DNA of 32,618 bases, taken from Nitrosovibrio sp. Nv4 (lineage in GTDB: Bacteria; Pseudomonadota; Alphaproteobacteria; Acetobacterales; Acetobacteraceae). This document shows, piece after piece, positions 6,360-18,300 of this stretch (its first letter is position 1; each line of letters opens with the position of its first letter). The translations under genes were made by a program, and so were the position numbers. The stretch covers positions 1 to 32,618 of the forward strand of contig CALQHT020000035.1 of assembly GCA_943330455.2 (NCBI GenBank), in the 5' to 3' direction. The notes under the pieces were generated by a model that saw nothing but the letters and a program-made list of their open reading frames with translations, was not told the origin of the DNA and did not search any database.

Positions 6360-9300
6360 TCAGCCAGGAACGCGCAACCTGATCGCCGCGTTGGGATTGC
6401 GGTTCTTCCCGTCCTGACCGGCGTTGTTGAGGAAGTCGCTCAGCCATGACGGTCCCTGATCGAGCAGATCCGGGCCCGCGGCATGCCCCGTCCAGTCGAT
6501 GGTCGGCGCGCTTTCCGCCTCCGCATCGTCGGGTCGGTTGGCCGGCAGCGGCAAGGACCGGACCCCGGTTTGCAGGAACATGCCGGCAACCCCATGCTCC
6601 ACCGTCTCGGGGAAGCCCATGGCGTTGCCCATCTCGTGCAGGACCGTGGACAACAGATCCATCCGGCCGGCCGCGACGGTCCCCATGGTTGCGCCGAAGG
6701 AACCGTTCGACAGCAGTTGAGAGAACTCACTGTTGTCGTCCGGTGTGCTGTCGACAAACCAGCCCCAGCCGGCGGCATCGCGATCGATCAGGATCGTGTC
6801 CGCCATGGTCACGCCCAGTCGGTTGTCCGGCAGGTTGCCGACCTGGATGGTGATGCCGTTCAGGATCGACAGCCTCGGGTCGTCCGAGCCCAACGCCTTG
6901 GTCCAGAGCAGCCGGGCCTCATCCACGATCGGGATCAGATCGCCGGTCGTGATCGCGCCGACCTCCGTTCCGGTCGCCGGTGCGCTGGCGGTCTGCCAGA
7001 TCGGCAGGGTGCCGGCGGTGTCCTTGACGTCCGGCTCGGTTTGCAGGTTCTGCGGTTGCCCATCGCGTGCCACGCCCTGCTGGGACGGCCAGGCGATGTC
7101 CTTGTCGGTGACCATGCCGAGTTCGCCGAGCGGTTCGCCGTTACGGGCGGGATCGGTGCCATGCTGGGCGGCCAGGGTCAGATCGGCCCCCTGGCTTTCC
7201 GACAGATCCAGCAGGAAGGTCTGGATGCTGTCCGTGGCCGTGCGGACGACGGTGGGCAGGCCGGCCTTGGAGAACGGCAGCAGGTAGGTGTTGAAGCTAC
7301 CGTCCCAATCCACCAAGCGGTCGCCCGCGGTGTTGCCGATCAGCACGTCGCGGCCGGCTCCGCCGTAGACCAGGTCTTCATAGGACGGGTTGGTGTCCGC
7401 CTTGTTGTTCAAGGATCCGTTGGTCGACAGATCGTCATCGGCGTTGAGCAGATCGTCGCCCCAGCCACCGTAGATCGCATCCCGACCGGTGCCGCCAACG
7501 GCCCAGTCATTGCCGAGATCGGCGAAGATCCGGTCGTCACCGTCGGTGGGCAGAGCGTCGTAGCTGGTGCCGACGGTCCATTTGTCGTCCTTCGGACCTT
7601 CGGACGCGTTGAAGTTCAGGAACCACGGCAAGCCGGTGTTCGATTTGGCCAACCCGCCGGCGGCTGTCAAGAAGATCTCCCGCAGTCCGTCGTTGACATC
7701 CACATTGGCGTCGTAGAGCGCAAATTTGGTGCTTCTGATGCTGTAGCCCAACGGATTGCCGGGATTGAACGGCTTGTCGAAGTCACTTTCGGTCAGCGGG
7801 CTGAGCGGGTTCAGCAAGGTCCCAAGCGGGCTGTAGTTGGCGATATAGCTGAATTTCTGGGCCTCGGCCCCGGAGACCGCGTCATCGCCGGCTCCGGCAT
7901 GGATCGAGTCATTGCCCAACCCGCCGAAGATGATGTCGTTCGCGTTCAGCGGCCGGAAGTTCGGGTTCTGGATGGCCGCGGGATCGAGATTATCGGGCGT
8001 CAGGTCGGCGGTGTATTTGAGCGCCTTCTCGACGTTGAGCAGTCCGATCAGGATCCCCTGGTCGTCCTTCGTCGCCAGATTGATCTGATCGGCCGCTATC
8101 GGCTTGATGTTATAGAGTGGTTCTCCGAACTCAGTGCTGTTGCGGCTTGCGAAGATCAGCCCGTCATCGCCCAGGATCCCGTCATCGCCGGTACCGCCGG
8201 ACACCCAATCCGCTCCGTAGCCAGCGACGATGCTGTCATTCTGCGCGTCGCCGAACAGAACGTCGTTGCCGACCATGCCGAAGATGAAGTCATCACCGGA
8301 TTCGCCGTGGATTTCGTCGGCGGCGCCCCGGTCGGACAGGCTCCTGTCCTTGTTGAAGTCGCTGCCACCCGGCGTGTAGTCCAGCATCTCCGCGCCGCGG
8401 ACCACGATCCTGACCGCCGGGCTGTAGCTATCGTAGTTGAAGGTGACGGATTTCCCGTCCGAATTCACGATCCGATAGATGTTGCCGTTGTCGCCCAGGA
8501 TCATGTCCGAGTCGGCCGCATGCCCGTCATCGGTGACATTGCCCAGAGCGTCCCGGGCAATGGCGATGCCGGAACCGCCGAAGATGATGTCGGCGCCGTC
8601 GGCCCGCAGACCGGCGGTGCTCAGGCTGAACAGGTCGGAACTGCCGCCGATGATATCGTCCTGGCCCTGGTTGCCGAAGATGACGTCATTGCCGCCATTG
8701 CCCTCAATATAGTCGTTGCCATTCGTCGATGCGTCGAATGACGGGTTGAGCAGCAGCGTGTTCGTCCCATCACGGCTGGCGGATACGCGCTTGCCGCCGG
8801 TCTGGGTGATGTCGGTCGTGCCGTCCCCTTGGATCACGTCGTTGCCGAGCTGACCGAAGATGGTGTCGTCCTGGGCGCCGCCGGCGATATAGTCGTCGCC
8901 GAACGTGAAGGCGTCTACGTTCATCTCCAGCAAGGTGATGCGGAAGTCGGCCCATGCCGGTGATCCGTCGGGATTGGCCTGCCAGTCCGGCTTGACCATG
9001 ACCTTCCCGGCCGTGCCTTCGGTGGTGTCGTAGATTTGCGCATCGGTCAGCACGCGGAACCGTGGATTGGTCTTATCCCCAATCGTGGTCTGCCGATCGA
9101 TCATGGCGTTGTCGCCCATGATCAGGTCGCGTCCGACGGCGCCGCTGATGACATCGCTGCCACTGCCGCCGACCAAGACGTCGTCGCCGGCATCGCCCGC
9201 GAGCGTGTCGTCACCACCGAAGATCGTATCCGTGCTGACCACCTGAACGACGACGCCCGTCGTGGAATAGAGCGCCTTGCCGTTGTCGCCGAAGACGATG

Positions 9301-12300
9301 TCGTTGCCGGAACCCGCCCGGATGGAATCACCCGCCTGACCGCCAAACACGAGGTCATCCCCGATCCCGGTGCTGATCGAGTCGGTTCCGCCGTAGCGGG
9401 TATCGATGGTTTCGGCGACCGAGATGGGAGAAGAGGCGATAATGGAGACGAGACCAGCCGCGAACGTCACGCGACCGTTGTCACCAAAGACGACGTTGTC
9501 GCCATCCCCGGCCGTAATCGTGTCCCCGGAGATGCCACCGAAGATCACGTCGACATTCCTGCCTCCGGTGATCTTATCGGCCCCGCCGATAGTCGGATTG
9601 ATGGTCTGCGCGACAGAGAGGCTGCCGCCGGCGAAGGTCACCCAGCCGTCATCGCCAAAGACGATGCCGAGACCGTCGCCGGATTTGATCGTGTCCGATC
9701 CGAAGCCCCCGATCACCACGTCCAAAGCCGCACCGGTGACGATCGAGTCGTCCCCGCCAGAGCCGGCATCCGTGCTCTTGATCTCCGCGATCTGACCCGT
9801 GGCGTTGTAGAGGACATAGCCATTGTCGCCGAAGACGACATTATTGCCTGCCCCGCCACCGATTGTGTCGCCGCCGGTGCCGCCGATGATCACATCGTCG
9901 CCGCTTCCCGTTACGATCGTATCACTGGCACCAAAGCTCGCATCGGTCGTTTCGATCTTGCCTGGCAGAGGGCCATTCAGGGTGAAGCGGCCATTGTCGC
10001 CCCAGACAACATTGAGCCCATTGCCCGCATCGATCTTGTCGCTGGAGAACCCACCGAACACCACATCCGCGCCGGCGCCGGTGACGATCGTATCCTTGCC
10101 GCCCAGGGTTGGGTCGATGGTCTGGATCGTAAGCAGTTGACCGCCGAGATAGGTCAGCCAGGTGCCATCGCCGAAGACGATATTCGCCCCCTCCCCCGCA
10201 TTGACGGTGTCGTCCCCGACGCCGCCCGCGACGACGTCGGCATCGATGCCGGTGGTGATCTTGTCATTGCCGCCGAAGCTGCCGCCGGTGGTCTTGATTT
10301 CCAACAGGACGCCGCCCGCGGCCAGGGACACGTAACCGCTGTCGCCGAGGACGATGTTTTTGCCCGCGCCGCCATCGATCACGTCATTGCCGAACCCACC
10401 CAGGATGACGTCATCGCCCACGCCGGTGGTGATGGTGTCGATCCCGCCGATGCTGACAGGGCTCGCTTCGGCCTTGTTCACCTTGCCCACGGAGAAGGTG
10501 AACTTCCCACCGTCGCCGATGACGAAGTTGGCACCATCGCCGCTGTTGACCGTGTCATTGCCGGAGCCGCCGATGATCAGTTCGTCACCCACGCCGCCAA
10601 CGATCAGGTCATCGCCGGCCACGGCGGGGTCGGTCGACTGGACGACGGTCATCTCGTTGAGTGAGTTGAACGTGATCAGCGCGTTGTCGCCGATGAGGAC
10701 GTTGTTGCCCTCGGTATCGGTGATCGCATCGCCCGCGGCACCGCCGAGGATGATGTCGTTCTCCGCCCCGCCGGACAGCACATCGGCTCCACCATCGGTC
10801 CGCACCGCCAGGAGGGAGGTGACCTTACCGGTGGTCAGGATCCGATTGGTGTTGGCGACCTGGGTGATGACACCGTGGTCACCGAAGATGATGTCGATGC
10901 CACCCCCGCCGTTCACCTTGTCGACACCGCCGACCAGATTGTCGCGTGTGATCAGATAGTCGGCCGCCGCGAAATCCGTGGCGACGGTCAGTATCTGGGT
11001 GGAGAGGCTCAGGCGCTGCGTCAGGTTCAGGTTGAAGCCGTCATCGCCCTGGATGGCATCGTTGCCGCCATTGCCATTCAGGATGTCGTTGCCGGAACCG
11101 CCGGCGATCCAGTCACCCGCCGAACCGCCGCGGATAAGGTCGTTGCCGCCGCCGCCATACAGGGTCACGGATTGGGTGGCCTTGCTGGCGTCCAGCGTGT
11201 CGTTGCCGGCTTTGAAGAAGGCCCGTGCATGTCCGTTGGGCAGGAATGTCGTCGAGTCGTAGAACCGGCCATCCTGGGTGGTATCGCCGAGGAGGATCAG
11301 TGGCGAATTGGCCCCACCTCCGTCATTGGCAATCAGCGTGTCGTCACCGCCGCCACCCTGCACCACCGTGATCATGTCGGGCAGCGTGGTTTCGACCGTG
11401 AACGTGTCCTTGCCGGTGCCGAGCATGGTGTCGGCGATCTCGACGTCGTGGAAGACGATGCCGCCGTGGAAGTTGCGCACATCCGGCACGCCGCCCAGGC
11501 CGAAATCGAGCGCCTGCTTGTCGGCCATGCCCAGGCCGGTGATGTTGCCGAACTCCTTCACATGGGCCGCTGCTTCGACCGTCGATACTTCGTATTGCGC
11601 GGCGAGGCCGTCGGGGATGGACCCGAGATTAAGCGCGCCGATGTCGTTGACGACGCTGCCGTCGTTGAAGACGTTCAGGGTGTCGGTCTTCTTGTTCTCA
11701 TCGACCACGATGTTCGGTGTCGGCAATGCCGTGTTCAGTTCGGTCGGCAGGATCAGCGCGATCTTGACCGAACGATCCTTGTCCGGAAGGTCCCCGCCTT
11801 CGATCGTCAGCGGGCCGTCGATCAGGGTCGTGGTGTGGGGCTGCGCCGGATACAGGATTTGCTGGCTGGCACCCTGCACGTTGAGAGCGGCCGTCACGCG
11901 GACCGTGAACGGGATCTTCCAGTTCGTGGCGTCGAAGGTCACGGTTGGGATGCCGCCGAGAAAGGCAAACCTCCCCGGTAGCTGACCGAACGGATCCGCC
12001 GAAACCACGGTCTTGCCATCGGTCAGGAGGGCAATGACGACCGGAGCGGTGGGCGTGCGATTGAGCTGCAAGGTGTAGGTGTCGGCCAGGCCAGAGGCCA
12101 CGAGCGTTGCGTCGTTGCTCTGGGTAACCAGGACGCCACTGGTGTCGTTGTCGCGGACATCGACCTCGACCTGGGTCGTTTGGGTGATGCCAGCGTAGAT
12201 GCCGGCCGGCTTGTCGCTGGAAATGCTGTGCGAAATATTCACGAGAGCCGGGTTTTCGACGACCGCATTGTTCGTTGCGGTCACCTTCACAAGGACCGTG

Positions 12301-15300
12301 GCGTTCCAGTTGGCGGACGTGAACACGATGCTGTTGGTGGACAAGGTAAGCTGCGAGGGATCGGTGGTCAGTTGCACCGTCACCGTTTCGCCCACCGCCG
12401 GCGGCTTGGTCAGGGAGACCGTATAGCTGTCGACGATCCCACCTTCCTGAACAACCATCGTGGTGCCGGTCTGCTTGACGATCAGACCCGGACGGTCGTT
12501 GTCGACCACCTTCACCTCGACATTGGCAATATTCGCACGGTTCAGGATCGGGTTGTTGCTGAACAGCGAGTGGCTGATGACGACCGTCTGATCGCCTTCA
12601 TCCACAACGTCTCCGACAGCGCGGACATAGATGGTCACGCCGCGGGTCCAGGACAGCGGGCTGTTACTTTGTGCTTGGCTGTCGAAGGCAACAACCAGCG
12701 AGTCCGAGTAATTCACCCCATCGGTCGAAACCTGGACCGAGCGTCCACCACGGATCGCATCCCGGTAGGGTGCCATCGCGGCAGACACCGTTATGTAGGC
12801 GAGGGAGACGAGGCCGGTGCTCTGGCCTCCTGGGAGCTCCGCCATCCGCAACGTATAGGTGTCGAAGTTGGTCTTCGGGTCGGTATTGTCTTCCACGACC
12901 ATGGTATCGCCGCCGCTTTCGGTGACGACGACCGGGCCGGCCTGCTGGGTCGCGACGTTCAGGCTGATCCCTTGCGCCTGGATGCCGTTATAGGTCGGGT
13001 CCCCACTGACGACGAAGTGGTTGATGATACCGCTCTGGCCCTCGACCGACTTGGCAATGATCGGCGTCACGACGTCGCCGCCCACATCGATCGTATCGCT
13101 GCCGACACCGCCGATCAGGAGCGTTGCGGTTTCGGCGGCGGTGCTCAGGACGTAGAAATGGTCGTCGCCCTGCATGGCATCGACTTCGAGGCGGGTGACG
13201 TTCTTGTAGGTAACGTTGAGCCCGGCGCCGGCCACGTTGTCGCGGGCGACGACGATGCTTTCATCGGCCTCGGTGGTGATGATGTCGAGTTTCTCGAAGC
13301 CCTGCCCGCCGTCGATGCTGACCGGTGAGTTGATCTGGGCAATCCCCAGCGGCTTCTGGATGGCGAAGGCGCGGACGGTGAAGCTGTCATCTCCGTCCTC
13401 TCCGAACAGCGCCAGCGGCGCCTGGTTGGCGTAGACGATCATGTTGTCGTCGCCGTCACCGCCCTGGGCGACGGTGGAGTAGCGGACGCCACGGCTCAGC
13501 AGCCCCATCGTCGTGGCGACGGTGGCGAATTCGTCGCCGACGGCCACCCGGAACGGGGAAATCCGGGACGAGCCGAACAACTGGCCGAACTGGAAGAAGT
13601 CCTTCCCGGCTCCACCATCGAGCTGCGTGATCGCGCTGTTCCCATCGACGTAGAACGCGTCGTCGCCCTTGTAGGCATTGACCTGCAAGACGTTGATGGT
13701 CTCGTCGTAATTGATCCGCTCATAGGTTTCGGCGAAACCGCCTGCCCCGCTCTGCGGCTGCAGCAGCGCGACGAACTTGTCACGCAACAAGAACGTGTCA
13801 TCCTTGTCGGTGCCGTTGATCACCAGTGTGTCAGAGCCTGGGTATGGGAACCCAGTGTCGGTGACGTTGATGATGTAGTCCGTATCGCCGGTCGTATTGA
13901 TGGTTGTGTGGTCGGCCTGCTCCCCGCCGTCGATGTCCACGGTGTCGCGGATCGACGGCAACGCACCGGTGACCAGCTTGCCCGGCCCGACACCCGCCGG
14001 GACATACTTGTCCGCGACGTCCAGCGTGTTCAGCTTGTTGACGGTGATGTCGTCGAGGCCAAGGCCGCCATTGATCCTGATATGCCCGGAGATCGCCAGG
14101 CGATACCCATCCGGGTTCTCGGGATTCAGGGCGATCACATCCTCGCCGGACTGGCCGTTGACGAAGATATCGCGGGCATGGACATCGCCCCATACCGAGA
14201 TCACGTCGTCCTCGCCTTCACCGTTGATGATGATCAGCGACACGTTGGACGGCTCACGCGAGAACTTGCCGAGCTCCCCGAAGACAGAGTTGAAGATTGC
14301 CTGGGTGGCCCAGGGATAGACGGCGGTCAGCTTGCCTGTTGTGACGAAGATCTTGTCCTGATCGCTGTTGCCGTTGATCGTGATGAACGGCGCGGTCAGC
14401 GTGCCGGCGACAATGATCGTCGTGCCTCGGTTCGGGTCGGCATTCCGCTCATTCCCGCCACTGGCGCCGCCACCGCTGCCCCAGTCGCCGAACAGATGGA
14501 TCGCGGTGCCACCTTCGATCAGCGCGTTCTTCTCGACCGTCAGATCATCGCCGGCGAGCAGGCGGATCGTGCCAACGGCCTTGATGGTCAGGCGCTGGCC
14601 GAACAGATCCTTCTCCCGGACGATCATGTCGTCGGGCACATCGTCGGCGGCGGGATTGTTGCCGTCCTTGTTGTCGTCTACCGACTCGACCGTGACATCG
14701 GTGCCGGCCAGGATGCGCTTGTTGAAAGTCACCGGGCTGGCAGCCGAGATATTGACGGACCCGGCGGCATACGCGCCGAACAGGCTGGCCGTGAAGGTGC
14801 CCCCGATGGACAACACGCCGTCGTTGGCGACCCAGGTGCTGCCCGCGGTCGATTGCGTTTCGAGATTGGCGACCTTGGTCTGCACGCGATTGCCGGGTTC
14901 GCCAATGTCCTTGCTGGCGAGCAGCCTGGTATTTGCCGCCACGACGTTGGCTTTGCCCAGGCCCGCACCGTTGAGGATGCTGCCGGCTCGCGCGGTCAGG
15001 AACGCCGATTGCGCCACACCGGTGGCGATGACCGCATTCAGCCGCAGGTCGCCCACCGTTTCGATGATGTAGGTGTCCGCCAAGGCGCTGGATGACGTCA
15101 GGGTGCCGCCGGCGGCGGAGAACTGGCTGTTGATGTCAACCGCGTTGATGGCATCGCCGATACCACCGCCTGTCGCCGTCAACTTGATGCTATTACCAAT
15201 CACATCCGCGCCCGGCAGGCTCGGCAGTCCGCTCTTGTCCCACGTGGTGGTCTGCGCATCGACGATCGACAACTGCGCCCGCAGGTCGACGTCGCCCTTG

Positions 15301-18300
15301 TTGGACAGGATACGGTCGATCCGGAAGTCGCCATTGGTCTCCGAGATCCAGATGCTGCCGCCGGCATTCGCCGTGATCCGGTCGGCGGCATCGACGTCGA
15401 GATAGTTGCCAAGCGCGCCAATCGTCCCATTGGTCGTCGTCAGGAAGATGCGGGCGGCCTTCACCTTCACGAAGTCGTTGTTGAACGCATCGAGGATCGA
15501 TCCGGTGGCCGCGAGGACCGCATTGCCGGTGGCGGAGAACACCGACTCGATGTTCAGATTGCCCGGGCCGACCGTTGCGACACCAGTAATGTAGATCGCA
15601 CCAAGCGCGCGTGCCGTCAGAGTGCCGCCGCCCAGGGAGTCGAGCGTAATCGGGGCGGCAGGCGTACCGATCCCGCCTTGCGCCGCTTCCAGGATCACAT
15701 CGTTACCGCGGATATAGGCAAGGCCGGGGGCTGCCGCATCGACGATCTTCTGGCTGCCCTTGATGCGGATCTTGTCACCGGTGACGGCGTTGCCGGCGAT
15801 CACCTGCTCCAGCTTGATGTCGATGGTGGAGCCGAGCAGGACGCCCTTGCCGGCGATGATGTCGATTCCACCGGAGGCGTTGACGTTCACATCGTCGAGG
15901 TTGCTGATCCGGATCGCGGTGATGGTCGGCGCGGTGCCACGCCGCAGGGTGACCACCTGATTGGCATTTTCGGTCACAATGCTGGCGGTCGGGTTGAGCG
16001 TAATGACCGTCGAGGTAACGGAAGCAATCCGATAGGTCTGACCGTTCGTCGTGGAGTTTTCGACCGAACCGGAAATCTGCAGCAACTGGTTGGCGGCAAA
16101 GCCGTCGGTGATCCAGTTCCCGCCATCGACGCGGACGACGGTGCCGGCGGAGAACAAGGTCGCACCGGTGAATTGAACTGTCGCGTTGACCGGCGGCGCA
16201 CTGGCCTGGAATGTCGGATCCAGCACCACGGGGGCAATCTTGATGGACTTCCCGCCCTCGGACGTGAGGGTCGTGCTGTTGTCGAGCGTGATCACCGTCG
16301 CGGTGACACTTTGGATCCGGTGGAACGTCGTCGTGCCGGTCGTTTCGTTCTGGGTGGTCTGGCCGTTGGCACCCTGGATCGTGACATACATGCCCGCCAC
16401 GAAGCCGTTGCTGATCCAGCTACCGGGCGTGGTCCGGGTGATGGTCCGAGAAGCGGAGTCGAAGTTGACGGTGGCGGTCACCACCGCTCCCCCCAGGAAC
16501 TGCACGTCCAGCCGTTCGGCCGCCGCCAGCGCGACACGCTCATCGTCGGTGAACACCGGGTTCGCCGGCGTCAGATCGATCAGCGTTTCGGTGCCCTTCT
16601 GACCGACATTGGCCTTCGTGATGATCGTGACGTTATTGGCAACGATATTGGGCTGCTCGATGTTCACCACGGTGCTGGTGACATCCTTCATCAATCCGGC
16701 GCTGATGGCGTAAAGCAGTTGGTCTTCCGTCCACTGCTTGATGGTGCCCTTCAGAGTGTTGAGCTCCGACACCGCCGCCTTGTAGGCGAAGTTGCCGTTG
16801 AAGGTGTTCGCGGTGAATGCGGGATCGTTGGACGCTGTATAGGTGCCGCCAACGCCGTAGATGGCATTCAGCGCGTGATAGCTCGCGGTGCGCGATGTCA
16901 CCAGTGCGGCCAGCGCCGAGGCGTCGTAGCCAAGAACGTTAACGTAGTAGTCCGTCTCCCGGACGCTGAGCCCGACCTGGAACGCGGCGTCGAAGGCAGC
17001 GCCCCCATCGGCCTGCATCTTACGGAACTGCCAGTAGGTGTTGTAGTCCTGGCCCTTCGAGGAAATGAAGGACCCGACCGTCGTGTCAACCTTGTCCTGG
17101 TAACCGGTTCCTCCGGTCAGTTGCAGGGAACTCCACACACCGGCCTTCAACTGCGCGTAGGTGCGCTCGTCGCGGACCTGCACGTTGTTCGAGTCGATGA
17201 GGCTGCCGTTGGTCACGTTGACCCAGACGTCGCCGCTGGTCGTGATGGACTTGACCCGCAGATCCCCGGATTTGACCTTCAGGAACACGTCGGACTGCGC
17301 CGACGCGGTCAAGGTATCGTTGATGTCCGCCTTGACCCCCGGAGGCAGCGGTGTGTCGAGGACCAACGGATGGATCGTGTCGTTGCCGATGCCGCCGGCC
17401 AGGGAGGTCAATTTCAAGGTGCCGCCCGATACCAGGCCTTCGTACCAGATCGCCGCCGATTTTTGCGCGGTCATGATCGATCCAGGCGCCGACAAGGTCA
17501 CATCGCCGAGGCTTTGCGCGACCACCTGATCGATTTCAAGCGTTCCCACGGTCTGCTGGATGGTGATGTTACCGGAGGCGGTCTTGGCACTCAGGCTGGC
17601 AAAGGCCGTGCCGCCCACATCGACCCGCAGCGGGGCGAAGGTTGTGCCGATACCGGTCTGCGCGGACAGGACCACGCGGTTGCCACCGACCGAGGAGTCG
17701 ACGGAATCCGACAGGATCGACCTTTGCGACGTGATGCTCGTGGTGCCGTGCGGGTTAAGGATCTGCTCCTGGATGTAGACACGTCCGCTCGACGTCGAGT
17801 TGATCGTGACCCCACCTTCGTCATAGCCGAAGAAATGAATGCCGATATCGCGGTTGGCCGCGATGTTGTGGTCGTGCAGGGTGCGCGTGCCCGAAATCTC
17901 CACGATGTCCACGGTGATGGACGTCTCACCATACCAGGTCGTGTTGGTGATCGCGGCAGAGGGCGGCAGACGTACGTTCGACAGCGTCGTCGTGTGCGAG
18001 GCGTAGTCGTAGGTCACGCCGGTGGGGTCCCGGTAATAGCCGCCGGCCGGGGTGATGAGCGTGGGTTGCCCCTGAATCTCGGTCGCATCCCATACGGAGA
18101 TATCGTCGCCGAGATTGATGATGCCCAGCCAGCTGCTTTCCACCAGATGCTTGGTCTTACGGATTTCCTGCGTCGACGCCACGGTCCAGGCATAGCGCCA
18201 GTCGCTGACCGGGGCGAACGTGGTATCGAGCGAGGCCGAATTCTGGACGACCGCGGGATTGATTCCGTCATCGGTCGTGATCTGCAGACCGGTGCCGCTC

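Noticed and set aside
6500-6960. Active metalloprotease domain at the C-terminus
   Set aside because: Two of the three expected zinc ligands are replaced (Asn and Glu), so activity cannot be claimed from the sequence.
7320-11220. Regularly spaced DNA repeats that resemble a tandem or CRISPR-like array
   Set aside because: The periodicity (27 and about 171 bases) follows the RTX protein repeat in frame; the units are diverged and there are no unique spacers of constant length.
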